A stretch of 55,233 nt of DNA from Parcubacteria bacterium C7867-006. GTDB taxonomy: Bacteria; Patescibacteriota; Minisyncoccia; Phycocordibacterales; DATDWN01. Below the pieces are notes generated by a model. The model was not told where the DNA came from and did no database searches. It saw only the letters and a program-made list of their open reading frames with translations. Each line of letters opens with the position of its first letter. Positions within the stretch are counted from its first letter, which is position 1. The stretch lies in assembly GCA_001189155.1 (NCBI GenBank), contig LFCP01000003.1, positions 1 through 55,233 of the forward strand. Reading direction: 5' to 3'. The position numbers were made by a program, and so were the translations under genes. Positions 29,379 through 38,660 of the stretch are shown piece after piece.

Positions 29379-30677
29379 ATGGATTATCTAAAACAAATAG
29401 CAAAGCAGGCTTTAAAGTATGAAGCCAAGTTGGTTTTAAAAAAATATAAACCAAAGGTTGTTGCTATAACAGGTAGTGTTGGAAAAACTCTAACAAAAGA
29501 AGCCGTCTATCATGTTTTATCTAAAAATTTTTTTGTAAGGCGAAGCGGAAAAAGTTTTACAGCGGAGCTCGGCATCCCTCTAGCTATTATTGGTTGTGGA
29601 GAGGGTGTTGGAAGTGTATTTCAATTAATAAAAAATCTATTATTCGGTTTGCGAGTGATACTAACAAAGTCCAATTATCCGCAGTGGCTTATTTTGGAAG
29701 TGGATGGAGACAAGCCAGGAGACTTGGAGGCTGTTAGTTCAATGATAAAACCGGATATGGTTGTGATTACTGCTATCGGAGAGACTCCATCACATATAGA
29801 AATGTTTGGTGATCTTGAAACATTTTTGAATGAGAAAAAAGCTATGGTGGACTCTGTCCGTTTCGGTGGAGCTGTTATTTATAACGCAGACGACTCTATT
29901 ACTTTAGAGCTCTCAAAAAGTTCAAAAGTCAGAACGGTATCTGTTGGTGTTCTAAACGGTTCTCAAATCTCTGGTACAGAGTTTGAAATCCTATACGGCA
30001 GTGGTAAAACAGGTTCTGTTCCAACAGGAATGTCTTTTTCAATAAAATATAAAAATGAAGTTTTTCCAATAAATATTTTTGAAACAATCGGCATCCAAAA
30101 TCAATACGCCATACTGCTGGCTTTTGCTGTTGGACTTGAGTTTGGACTCCCCGCATCACAAATAGTTAACTCCCTCGGTAAATACAGTGCTCTACCAGGT
30201 AGGATGAGACTTGTTCCTGGAGTAAAAGATACTTTGATTATAGATGACTCATACAACTCTTCGCCTATTGCGATAGAGGAATCAATAAGAGTTTTGAAGG
30301 ATATAAAATCGGTAGATAAAAAAATCGCTGTTATAGGAGATATGTTAGAACTTGGTCGTTTCTCAGCTATAGAACATAGGAGAGTGGCTGAACTTTTGAA
30401 CGGAGTGGCAACTGACGTGATATGTATTGGAATCAGAGCTAGAAAAATTGTCGATGAGCTACTGAACTATGGATTTCCGGAGTCAAAAATAATTTCATTT
30501 GATACGGCCGATGAGGCTCAGGGTTATTTGCAAAATTTAATAAACGAAGGGGATATTATTTTGATAAAAGGTTCCCAAGCTATGCGAATGGAAAAAATTG
30601 TTGAGGAGGTGATGAGATACCCGCAGGATAAGAATAAGGTGTTGGTACGACAGGAGGAGGAATGGAAGGGGAGGTAG
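29379..30677 (+). CDS. murF: UDP-N-acetylmuramoyl-tripeptide--D-Ala-D-Ala ligase (MurF family)
   Basis: AITGSVGKTLTKEAVYHVLS, DDSYNSSPIAIEESIRVL, VIGDMLELG. Confidence 0.88.
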   Translation: MDYLKQIAKQALKYEAKLVLKKYKPKVVAITGSVGKTLTKEAVYHVLSKNFFVRRSGKSFTAELGIPLAIIGCGEGVGSVFQLIKNLLFGLRVILTKSNYPQWLILEVDGDKPGDLEAVSSMIKPDMVVITAIGETPSHIEMFGDLETFLNEKKAMVDSVRFGGAVIYNADDSITLELSKSSKVRTVSVGVLNGSQISGTEFEILYGSGKTGSVPTGMSFSIKYKNEVFPINIFETIGIQNQYAILLAFAVGLEFGLPASQIVNSLGKYSALPGRMRLVPGVKDTLIIDDSYNSSPIAIEESIRVLKDIKSVDKKIAVIGDMLELGRFSAIEHRRVAELLNGVATDVICIGIRARKIVDELLNYGFPESKIISFDTADEAQGYLQNLINEGDIILIKGSQAMRMEKIVEEVMRYPQDKNKVLVRQEEEWKGR

Positions 30678-30756
30678 TAGTATGAAACATCATTTGGTAC
30701 AATAAATTTATGAAAAAATATTTTTAATTAGCCCGCTTATCCTTGGAATCGGAGCT

Positions 30757-31455
30757 ATGATATTGAATGAATTTTTTGAAAATATTGTTGGCGGGGGTGG
30801 TTTATGTATTGAGGGCACATGGTGTTCTGGTGCAATATTTATCTTTTTCCCATTTTTATTTATAATATTTATTATTGGAGTATTTATGAAAAATCCGACG
30901 AGTACAGTGTCGGATGCTAATATAGAGTCTGATAAAATAATAAATAAAATATTTCTAATAGGTGCAGTTATTATTTTCGTTGGGCTCGAATTTTTAATTT
31001 TGAATGAATTTTTTAAATATTTTTTGGTAGATACTGGTTTATGTGCTCGTAACACACGGTGTAATGGTGTGGTATCTATGTCCCTTCCATTTCTATTTGT
31101 AGTATTTAGTATCTGGGTGTTTATTAGAAGTTCGATGGGGGTAATTTCTGATGTTCAAGTAGAACGCAATAAAAAGATAAATAAAATATTGCTAATAGGT
31201 GCAGGTGTTATTCTTGTTGGAATATTGTTTCTTGAAAGTTCTAGCGCCGGTTTGTGTACCAATGGTTCCTTGTGTTATATTGCATCGTCTGCATTATTTC
31301 CATTTATATTTGTAGCATTTAGTATTTGGCAATTTGTGAAAAATCGTACACGTATAATGACGGAAGCTCAAATACGGCATAGTAAAGTGATAGATAAAAT
31401 ATTTCTAATTGCGGCTGTTACTGTCTTAATTGTAATTTTAATTATAAGTAAATAA
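30757..31455 (+). CDS. membrane protein with about three tandem TM-(GLCx5C)-TM repeats; 5' end apparently frameshifted
   Basis: Repeats GLCIEGTWCSGA, GLCARNTRCNGV, GLCTNGSLCYIA, each flanked by KIFLIGAV-type and PF.F..FSIW.F TMs. Confidence 0.6.
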   Translation: MILNEFFENIVGGGGLCIEGTWCSGAIFIFFPFLFIIFIIGVFMKNPTSTVSDANIESDKIINKIFLIGAVIIFVGLEFLILNEFFKYFLVDTGLCARNTRCNGVVSMSLPFLFVVFSIWVFIRSSMGVISDVQVERNKKINKILLIGAGVILVGILFLESSSAGLCTNGSLCYIASSALFPFIFVAFSIWQFVKNRTRIMTEAQIRHSKVIDKIFLIAAVTVLIVILIISK

Positions 31456-31645
31456 TAATTTATTTCAGCATCTGCCTCGGGCTTACGGAGAATCTTTCGT
31501 GAATAAAAGTTTTTCGTTAAAAACTTTTATCGTGTCTGCAGCTTGCGACTTAGTCTGGTGTACTAGGTGCCCGTTCCGTCGGTTCGATTTCCTAAACAAA
31601 AGATGTTTTGTTTTAAGGTTACAAAATATCGTGATCTCAATTTTG

Positions 31646-31717
31646 TGACCCTACGCGGAATCGAACCGCGCTTCCAGCCTTGAGAAGGCTGTGTCCTAGC
31701 CGATAGACGATAGGGCC
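31646..31717 (-). tRNA. tRNA-Glu (anticodon CTC)
   Basis: GGCCCTA TC GTCT..GGAC A CAGCC TTCTCAA GGCTG GAAG CGCGG TTCGATT CCGCG TAGGGTC A; 72 nt. Confidence 0.92.
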
Positions 31718-31810
31718 AATCTGCCTCTTCGGCAGATCCGCCGATGAGGCGGAACAGGAAAACTATAGCATTTTTTACAGAAAAATCAAAAATAGTGGTA
31801 TAATTTGTTT

Positions 31811-32173
31811 ATGCTTAAAAAATCACTAAATTCTTTTGGCTATGCATTGAGGGGTATTAAAACTACTTGGCAGGAAGAGAATAATTTTCAGATTATGTCG
31901 GTCATCACCGTTGCAGTTTTGTTTATTGTTTTTTATTTTGATTTCACTTTGTTGGAGTCTGCTTTGGTTGTGATTTCTATCACAGTTGTTCTGTCTTTTG
32001 AGATGATGAATACAGCCATAGAGGATTTGTGTAACAAAATAGAACCAAATCAGGACCCAGTTATTGGTAAAATAAAAGATATATCTAGTGGTTTTGTTCT
32101 TCTTTCATCCATCGGAGCCTTAATTGTCGGCATTATAGTTTTCTATAGTCACTTTTCCTATCTGTTTAACTAA
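31811..32173 (+). CDS. dgkA: diacylglycerol / undecaprenol kinase
   Basis: SFGYALRGIKTTWQEENNFQIM...SFEMMNTAIEDLCNKIEPNQDPVIGKIKDISSGFVLLSSIGA. Confidence 0.9.
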   Translation: MLKKSLNSFGYALRGIKTTWQEENNFQIMSVITVAVLFIVFYFDFTLLESALVVISITVVLSFEMMNTAIEDLCNKIEPNQDPVIGKIKDISSGFVLLSSIGALIVGIIVFYSHFSYLFN

Positions 32174-32207
32174 AATATGGTGCTCTGTAGCTTTATAATA
32201 TATAATT

Positions 32208-34967
32208 ATGGCTATGGAAAGAAACCCTGAAGTACCAAATTTCTCAAGTCCGGAAGCAGAGATTGCTTTTTTGAGAGAAAAGATAGCTAGTAAAGAACTA
32301 GAACTTAGAGAGAAAAAAGTAGAGTTTAAAATTGACGATGTTGTAAGTGCAGAAATTAGTAGATACAAAAACACATTACCAAAAGAAGTTTTGGATGAGA
32401 CTTTTGCTTTATCAAAAACAGATATTGATTCAATAGTTCTAAATCTAGAGCCAGAAAAGCACGACGAGAGAATCAGTCAGCTTATGGGTCTTATGAACGA
32501 AAAGGGAATCAAAAATGCTATGTCTGTTTTGTACGAAATGAAAGATCCTCATCTAGAGGATGATTTTCATAGGTTTTTGGTTCAATATCTAAAGAAAGGC
32601 TACAACTCAAAAGGTATAGACGTATCTTCTAGAGAGTTTCGTGGATTGAATATGACTTTGTTTGAAGTTGTTCTACCAGAGGATGCCGATGATAGCGCAG
32701 AAAAGAAATCCAAAACTCTGAAAGAGGTCATCTCAAGTATGGAACAGTTTTTGGCTGGAATGTTATCTGTTACAACAAAAGATGATACAAAAAACTACAA
32801 AGAAAACTATATTGTTCTAGAGATAGCAAATGCAAACGGCAGTGATCAGTTTGTTTTCTATGTCGCGGTCCCAAATATGCATAGGGATTTGTTTGAAAAA
32901 CAGATTATTTCTGTTTTTCATAATGCAAAACTAACAGAAGCCACATCTGATTATAATATTTTTAATGAAGAGGGTATTTCTTTGGGCTCATACATAACAT
33001 CATCAGTAAATCCAATCTATCCGTTCAAAACATACGAGGCTTTTGATCACGATCCGTTAAATATAATACTCAACAGTTTTTCAAAAATAGAAAAAGACGG
33101 CGAGGGTGCAGCTATACAGATAGTTTTCGCTCCTAGAGGTGATTATTATAATAAAAAATATAACCTAGCTATTGAGAAAATAGAGAAGGGAGCTCCAACC
33201 AAAGATGCAATCAATCTTCCAGAGTCAATGACAGGAGCTTTTGTTAAAGAAATATCATCTATATTTAAACCAGTTAAAAAACAAGATGATTCAGCTGAGA
33301 AAAAAATAGACACAGAAGCTATAGAGAAAATAAAAAGAAAAACTTCTAGTGTTATTGTTGCAACAAACATAAGACTAATCGCCTCTGCTCAAAGCAGAAT
33401 CGATGCAGAGAGAATACTGCAGGCAGTAGAGTCTAGTTTCAACCAGTTTACAGACCCCGCTTCAAGTGGACTTAAAGTCGTTCGTTTGGAAAAGGGTAGT
33501 TTGGCCCAAATGTTTAGAGACTTTTCATTTAGAAGTTACAATCCAGATCAGAACCTACCACTGAACCTACATGAGTTTGCTTCTATAATACATTTCAACA
33601 ACACAACACTGGCTCCAACTCCTCAACTAAAACAAACACAGTCTGTTTCAGCTCCAGCTCCAGCGGGTATGCAAAAATCTGGAACACTTTTGGGTGTTAA
33701 CTCTTATAGAAACGTAGATACCGAGATATATATGACAGACGAGGACAGATTGAGACACCTATATACTATCGGTCAGACAGGTACTGGAAAAACTAGATTT
33801 CTAAAAAGTTTAATTATTCAGGATATCAAAGCCGGTCATGGCGCGTGTTTTATTGATCCACACGGAACTGATGTTTTGGATATTCTAGCTAACATTCCAC
33901 AAGAGAGATACAAAGACGTTATTTATTTTGATCCTAGTTATGTAGAGAGACCAATGGCTCTTAATATGCTCGAGTATGATAGAAATTATCCAGAGCAAAA
34001 AACTTTTGTTGTGAACGAACTTTTCAGTATATTCCAAAAACTATATGGAGCTGTACCAGAGTCACTCGGTCCTATGTTTGAACAGTATTTCCGAAATGCA
34101 ACAATGCTTGTGATAGAGGATCCTGACTCTGGCTGTACCTTGCTGGATGTTTCTCGCGTTATGACAAATAAAGAGTTTCGCAAAATGAAACTTGAAAAAT
34201 GTAAAAACCCAGTTGTTGTTCAGTTCTGGACAGAGGTTGCGGAAAAAGCTGGTGGGGAAGCATCACTCGCAAACATTGTTCCATACATCACATCAAAGTT
34301 TGATGTATTTCTTGCAAACGATATTATGCGACCTATCATTGCTCAAGAAAAATCATCTTTCAATTTCCGAGAGATAATGGATAACAAAAAAATCCTTTTG
34401 GTAAATCTATCAAAGGGAAGACTAGGAGATATCAACGCAAATCTTATCGGCCTCATACTAGTTGGGAAAATACTGATGGCCGCACTCTCTCGTGTAGATT
34501 CAGTTACTCCAGATTTTCCACCTTTCTATTTGTATATAGACGAGTTCCAAAACATAACAACAGACTCTATTGCGACTATTCTTTCTGAAGCACGAAAATA
34601 CAAACTGTCTCTCAATATCGCTCACCAGTTTATCGCACAATTACAAGAAAATATCCGTGATGCAGTTTTTGGAAACGTTGGATCTATTGTGGCTCACAGG
34701 GTTGGGGCAGAGGATGCAGAATATCTAGAGAAACAGTTTTCTCCAGAATTTACAGCAAAAGATATTATGAATATTGATAATTTGAACTCAATTGTAAAAA
34801 TGTTAGTTGATGGAAAACCTGCAAAAGCTTTCAATATGAAAGATGCACAACCACCAGTTGGAAATGGAGATATAGTAGAAAAATTAAAACAATTGTCTTT
34901 CTTAGAATACGGAGGGGACAGAAAAACAATAGAAGCTAATATTTTGAGTAAGTATAAACGCGCGTAG
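32208..34967 (+). CDS. TraD/TraG-like P-loop ATPase (type IV secretion/conjugation-type family)
   Basis: TIGQTGTGKTRFLKSLI (Walker A), FIDPHGTDVLD, FYLYIDEFQNITTDSIATILSEARKYKLSLNIAHQFIAQL (Walker B and sensor). Confidence 0.8.
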   Translation: MAMERNPEVPNFSSPEAEIAFLREKIASKELELREKKVEFKIDDVVSAEISRYKNTLPKEVLDETFALSKTDIDSIVLNLEPEKHDERISQLMGLMNEKGIKNAMSVLYEMKDPHLEDDFHRFLVQYLKKGYNSKGIDVSSREFRGLNMTLFEVVLPEDADDSAEKKSKTLKEVISSMEQFLAGMLSVTTKDDTKNYKENYIVLEIANANGSDQFVFYVAVPNMHRDLFEKQIISVFHNAKLTEATSDYNIFNEEGISLGSYITSSVNPIYPFKTYEAFDHDPLNIILNSFSKIEKDGEGAAIQIVFAPRGDYYNKKYNLAIEKIEKGAPTKDAINLPESMTGAFVKEISSIFKPVKKQDDSAEKKIDTEAIEKIKRKTSSVIVATNIRLIASAQSRIDAERILQAVESSFNQFTDPASSGLKVVRLEKGSLAQMFRDFSFRSYNPDQNLPLNLHEFASIIHFNNTTLAPTPQLKQTQSVSAPAPAGMQKSGTLLGVNSYRNVDTEIYMTDEDRLRHLYTIGQTGTGKTRFLKSLIIQDIKAGHGACFIDPHGTDVLDILANIPQERYKDVIYFDPSYVERPMALNMLEYDRNYPEQKTFVVNELFSIFQKLYGAVPESLGPMFEQYFRNATMLVIEDPDSGCTLLDVSRVMTNKEFRKMKLEKCKNPVVVQFWTEVAEKAGGEASLANIVPYITSKFDVFLANDIMRPIIAQEKSSFNFREIMDNKKILLVNLSKGRLGDINANLIGLILVGKILMAALSRVDSVTPDFPPFYLYIDEFQNITTDSIATILSEARKYKLSLNIAHQFIAQLQENIRDAVFGNVGSIVAHRVGAEDAEYLEKQFSPEFTAKDIMNIDNLNSIVKMLVDGKPAKAFNMKDAQPPVGNGDIVEKLKQLSFLEYGGDRKTIEANILSKYKRA

Positions 34968-35045
34968 TTAAATAAAAATAAACACAAAGCGAAAGGCCCT
35001 CACACTATACGTGCGGGGCCTGTGACATGACAGTAAACTTCACTG

Positions 35046-35222
35046 TCAGTCTTCGGGGTCGATGAGGATTTCTTCCATCCTCTCCTGAATCTCAACTTCG
35101 TGCTGAGATTCGAGCAGAGCCTCACGAGCGAGTCTTTCCTCCTCCTCGAGTCTACGGAGAAGGATTTGGGATGCTTCCTCATCTGAGAAAGTGTCCCCTG
35201 GACAGGATCTGTTGTGCGCCAT
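35046..35222 (-). CDS. 58-aa acidic helical protein, unknown (absent from ORF track)
   Basis: MAHNRSCPGDTFSDEEASQILLRRLEEEERLAREALLESQHEVEIQERMEEILIDPED; AGGAGG 5 nt before ATG; TTGACA-18-TATAAT at 35241-35270; stop in TGACAGT/ACTGTCA hairpin. Confidence 0.75.
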   Translation of the reverse strand: MAHNRSCPGDTFSDEEASQILLRRLEEEERLAREALLESQHEVEIQERMEEILIDPED

Positions 35223-35240
35223 CAACTCCTCCTAGCTACT

Positions 35241-35270
35241 ATTATATAACACTATTTACATGATTGTCAA
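35241..35270 (-). promoter_or_regulatory. sigma-70-type promoter for the 35046-35222 gene
   Basis: Minus strand TTGACA atcatgtaaatagtgtta TATAAT. Confidence 0.75.
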
Positions 35271-35331
35271 GTTATTTATCCACATAGCAAAAGAGCCGAC
35301 CTAGTTTCCCAAAGTCGGCCCTTGAAAGTTG

Positions 35332-35544
35332 TCATCGGCTTTTCACTCCTTTTTTGTTTCGGAGTTCCAAAGCTTCTTTTTTGATATTTTTTCTTACTTG
35401 TTCCCTCATTTCTCCAAAGAAACCAAAATGGTTTAGGCCTTCGTCGAGAATGGTTTCGAACAGGTTAGTGTCGGTGTTACCCTTCATCCTCTGCCTATCG
35501 TACTCGGAGTTTACCCACCGAGCCATTACGTGGTTTGTTTTCAT
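35332..35544 (-). CDS. 70-aa protein, unknown (cassette)
   Basis: ORF with AGAGGA before ATG; downstream terminator GGGCCGAC..GTCGGCTC. Confidence 0.65.
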   Translation of the reverse strand: MKTNHVMARWVNSEYDRQRMKGNTDTNLFETILDEGLNHFGFFGEMREQVRKNIKKEALELRNKKGVKSR

Positions 35545-35672
35545 TAAAGAGTCCTCTTAAAATAGTCTAAAACTAATTTAATTTTTGTCTAGTATTTATA
35601 TAATTAATACGAAAAAAGGGTTGGTGCTGCGTGGGAATTGCAGGCGACCAACCCTTATGTGCCGGATGTGTG

Positions 35673-35891
35673 TCATGAGGCTCTCCGCAGCGACAGGTGT
35701 TCTTCTTTTTCGCGAATAGTTCTGGCAACGTTTGCCACATCAATCCGCTTCTGGATGAATTCAGCATCAGTGAATTTCCCAGTACTGCGGATTTCTTCCT
35801 CGACGATTTTGGCTTTTTCGGTTGCACTCAAGTCGCCACCGGCCTTGATTCGTTCGAGAATCCGACGAGCGATTATTAAATCGTCATCCAT
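35673..35891 (-). CDS. 72-aa protein, unknown (cassette)
   Basis: AAGGAGG 6 nt before ATG, upstream TATAAT, downstream AAGGGTTGGT..ACCAACCCTTTTTT terminator. Confidence 0.75.
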   Translation of the reverse strand: MDDDLIIARRILERIKAGGDLSATEKAKIVEEEIRSTGKFTDAEFIQKRIDVANVARTIREKEEHLSLRRAS

Positions 35892-35921
35892 GACCTACCT
35901 CCTTCCTGGCTGTATTATATA

Positions 35922-36377
35922 TTATGCTAAAAGTTCGTCCACTACTGATTTTACAGTATCTCCATCTGCTTTTCCTTTTAAATCTTTCATAAGTGTTCCC
36001 ATAAACATTCCGGCTTTTGATTTATCTACTCCTCCCATTTCTTCCATTTTTGCTTTTGCTATTGTCATCACATCTTCCTTACTCATCATTGCAGGTAGAT
36101 ATGTTTCCAGTATTGCCAGTTCTGCTTTTTCATCTTCAGCAAGTTCTGGTCGTCCTCCTGTAACAAACTGTTCGATAGAATCTTTTCTTTGTTTTACAGC
36201 TCGTCTGATAACAGCTAGAGCATCCTCGTCAGATAGCTCATCCTGAGGCATTTTACCTAGTTTTACCAACTCATTTGTAAACGCAGAAGAAAGTCCTCGA
36301 ACAACACCAAGCTTTACTGTATCCTTGGCTTTCATAGCTTCTTTCATCTGCTCTTTTATATCTGTTTGTATTGTCAT
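35922..36377 (-). CDS. GatB/YqeY domain-containing protein
   Basis: IKEQMKEAMKAKDTVKLGVVRGLSSAFTNE...EAELAILETYLPAMMS..GKADGDTVKSVVDELL. Confidence 0.88.
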   Translation of the reverse strand: MTIQTDIKEQMKEAMKAKDTVKLGVVRGLSSAFTNELVKLGKMPQDELSDEDALAVIRRAVKQRKDSIEQFVTGGRPELAEDEKAELAILETYLPAMMSKEDVMTIAKAKMEEMGGVDKSKAGMFMGTLMKDLKGKADGDTVKSVVDELLA

Positions 36378-36426
36378 AATAATTATAGATTACCACATTG
36401 AAACTTATTTTGGTAGAATTGCCTAT

Positions 36427-37470
36427 ATGAATATAACCATAGTAATAATTATCTTTTTGGCGTTTGTGGTTGGGGCGGGGATTGCATATTTACTTAGACC
36501 AAAACAAGAGACAAATGATACAGGTCTTAAACTTATACTCCAGCAGATAAATGAACTGAACAGGGTTGTAGATGCAAAGATAGGGGAGAGTACAAAAAGT
36601 ATGAACGAGTCGGTTCGTTCACAGTTGCGTGAATCAGGGGAACTCATACGAGAAGTTACAAAGGGACTAACAAAGCTGGATGAGACAAACAAACAAGTAG
36701 TTTCTTTTGCTGATCAACTTCAAAACCTTCAGGATATTTTAAAAAATCCAAAACAAAGAGGAATACTTGGTGAATATTACCTAGAAACACTACTGAAAAA
36801 TGTTCTCGCCCCAAGTCAGTACCAAATGCAGTACGCATTTAAAAACGGGGAGATTGTTGACTGTGTAGTTTTTGTAAAAGATAAAATTATACCCGTGGAT
36901 TCAAAGTTTTCACTGGAAAACTATAACCGAATGATAGAGACGAGTGACAAGACTGAAAAAGAAAGACTTGAGAAACTTTTTGTTAACGATCTTAAACTTC
37001 GTATTACAGAAACATCAAAATACATCAGACCAGAGGAGGGGACTATGGACTTTGCTTTTATGTTCATCCCTCACGAGGCTATTTACTACGACCTTCTCAT
37101 CAACAAAATCGGTGCAGTGACAGAGGAGACAGATAATCTTATTCAAAGAGCAGCTGGTAAATACAAAGTCATCATCGTTTCTCCGACATCTTTCCTGGCT
37201 TACCTCCAGACTGTCCTACAGGGCCTAAAAGCGATGCAAATAGAGGAGACTACAAAAGACATTATAAAAAGGGTTTCTGAGATTGGAACTCATTTAAAGA
37301 AGTATGAGGAGTATCACAACAAACTTGGAACTTCACTAGGTAATGTGGTTAGTCATTTTAACAACTCAAGCAAAGAGTTCAAAAAGATAGACAAAGACGT
37401 GGTGCGTATAACAGGGGAGTCAAACGGTTTTGAACCAGCACTTATCGATAAACCAGATAACGAGGAATAG
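36427..37470 (+). CDS. rmuC: RmuC-family DNA recombination protein
   Basis: N-terminal TM, coiled coil, NPKQRGILGEYYLETLLKNVLAPSQYQMQYAFKNGEIVDCVVFVKDKIIPVDSKFSLENY. Confidence 0.9.
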   Translation: MNITIVIIIFLAFVVGAGIAYLLRPKQETNDTGLKLILQQINELNRVVDAKIGESTKSMNESVRSQLRESGELIREVTKGLTKLDETNKQVVSFADQLQNLQDILKNPKQRGILGEYYLETLLKNVLAPSQYQMQYAFKNGEIVDCVVFVKDKIIPVDSKFSLENYNRMIETSDKTEKERLEKLFVNDLKLRITETSKYIRPEEGTMDFAFMFIPHEAIYYDLLINKIGAVTEETDNLIQRAAGKYKVIIVSPTSFLAYLQTVLQGLKAMQIEETTKDIIKRVSEIGTHLKKYEEYHNKLGTSLGNVVSHFNNSSKEFKKIDKDVVRITGESNGFEPALIDKPDNEE

Positions 37471-37527
37471 AGCCGTAAAAGCTAAGGGGTTGCAATTTTA
37501 AGCCATTTTTTGTATATTACTAGGACT

Positions 37528-37845
37528 ATGGAATTCGCAGTAATACACACAGGTGGAAAGCAATACAAGGTCTCAAAAGGAGACTCTATTAAGATTGAGA
37601 AAATCAAGGGTGATTTCAAAGTAGGAGACAAGATTGTTTTTGACAAAGTGCTACTAGTTGAGGATGGAAAAGATACTAAAATCGGTACACCTTACATTGC
37701 TACTGGCAAAGTAGAGGCTACTCTAGAGGCTGTAGGACGAAACAAGACAGTTGAGGTTATAAAATACAAACAAAAGTCACGATACTTTAAGAAGAATGGT
37801 CATCGACAACCTTGGTTCAAAGTTAAGATAGCTGAAATTAAATAA
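37528..37845 (+). CDS. rplU: 50S ribosomal protein L21
   Basis: MEFAVIHTGGKQYKVSKGDSIKIEKI...KYKQKSRYFKKNGHRQPWFKVKI. Confidence 0.95.
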   Translation: MEFAVIHTGGKQYKVSKGDSIKIEKIKGDFKVGDKIVFDKVLLVEDGKDTKIGTPYIATGKVEATLEAVGRNKTVEVIKYKQKSRYFKKNGHRQPWFKVKIAEIK

Positions 37846-37849
37846 TATA

Positions 37850-37879
37850 AAAAAGCGGGTCCATGTGGACCCGCTTTTT
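37850..37879. terminator. bidirectional terminator between rplU and the acetyltransferase gene
   Basis: aaaaagcgggtccatgtggacccgcttttt. Confidence 0.93.
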
Positions 37880-37892
37880 ATTGAAAGAACTT

Positions 37893-38471
37893 CTAACGAA
37901 CCTTGCCAGTCTTGCGGTAGTGGTTCCAGATTGGAAGCCACTCATCACGGAAGACCCCGAGAACAATCTTGTCGTGGAACTTACCATTCCGGAAGATATG
38001 CTTGCGGAGACGACCTTCAATTTTATACCCACAGTGTAGGCTGTACTGTAGACTACGTTTGTTGAAGGCAAACACATCGGAGCAGATCTTCCTCAGACCG
38101 AGCGTATTGAACGCATAGTCGAGGAGTATCATTTTTGCATCAGTACCATAACCCTTTCCCCAGTATTCGGTCTCACCAATGAGTGCACCGGTTGTACCGA
38201 TTCCGTTGCGCCAGTTGATTCCATGAATACCCATACTTCCGATGGGTTTACCATCCTTGGTTTCGATGACAAGAATGATGTTTTTGTCATCTTTACCAAG
38301 GTTTTCGTACCATGATTCCTCTTGTTTTTCTGTTTGAGGCAACATAGTCAAAAGAAACTGACGAACACGTGGGTCGTTGATCCATCTTGTGAAGTGGGGG
38401 ATATCAGATTTCTGCGCAGGGCGAAGGTTCACGATCTTGCCACTGAGAAAAACAACTCGATTCTCTTTCAT
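37893..38471 (-). CDS. GNAT acetyltransferase (RimJ/RimL-like; cassette)
   Basis: VNLRPAQKSDIPHFTRWINDPRVRQFL...GETEYWGKGYGTDAKMILLDYAFNTLGLRKICSDVFAFNKRSLQYSLHCGYKIEGRLRKHIFRNGKFHD; AAGGAG 6 nt before ATG. Confidence 0.88.
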   Translation of the reverse strand: MKENRVVFLSGKIVNLRPAQKSDIPHFTRWINDPRVRQFLLTMLPQTEKQEESWYENLGKDDKNIILVIETKDGKPIGSMGIHGINWRNGIGTTGALIGETEYWGKGYGTDAKMILLDYAFNTLGLRKICSDVFAFNKRSLQYSLHCGYKIEGRLRKHIFRNGKFHDKIVLGVFRDEWLPIWNHYRKTGKVR

Positions 38472-38494
38472 CTCCGGCTCCTTTTAAAGAACAA

Positions 38495-38531
38495 ACAAAA
38501 CTGCTTCAGCGTTGTGCTGAAGCAGTTTATG
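38495..38531 (-). terminator. hairpin terminator/attenuator upstream of the acetyltransferase gene
   Basis: Minus strand aaactgcttcagcacaacgctgaagcagttttgtttgttcttt. Confidence 0.75.
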
Positions 38532-38558
38532 TAACCCAATTTGTGAATGTTTTAGATT

Positions 38559-38660
38559 TTAAATTTGAGATGCATAGATTGTTCCAGCAGAAATAGGCCC
38601 GTAAGTCGCAACGGATCCTTTGAGTTCTGTATTCATTTGGATACATCTATGATTTTTCAT
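38559..38660 (-). CDS. possible 33-aa sORF (low confidence)
   Basis: MKNHRCIQMNTELKGSVATYGPISAGTIYASQI; upstream TTGATT-16-TAATAT and downstream terminator. Confidence 0.25.
   Translation of the reverse strand: MKNHRCIQMNTELKGSVATYGPISAGTIYASQI

Noticed and set aside
32208-34967. Evidence of an integrated conjugative element
   Set aside because: Only the TraD/TraG-like ATPase is present with no relaxase or T4SS neighbours; such ATPases occur chromosomally in CPR genomes
35000-35182. ORF-track minus ORF MRKHPKSFSVDSRRRKD...
   Set aside because: Out of frame with the SD/promoter-supported 35046-35222 gene and reads through its terminator
35638-36246. Plus-strand 202-aa ORF rich in Ser/Ile/Phe
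   Set aside because: Antisense to gatB/yqeY-type gene and a cassette gene; composition is typical of antisense translation
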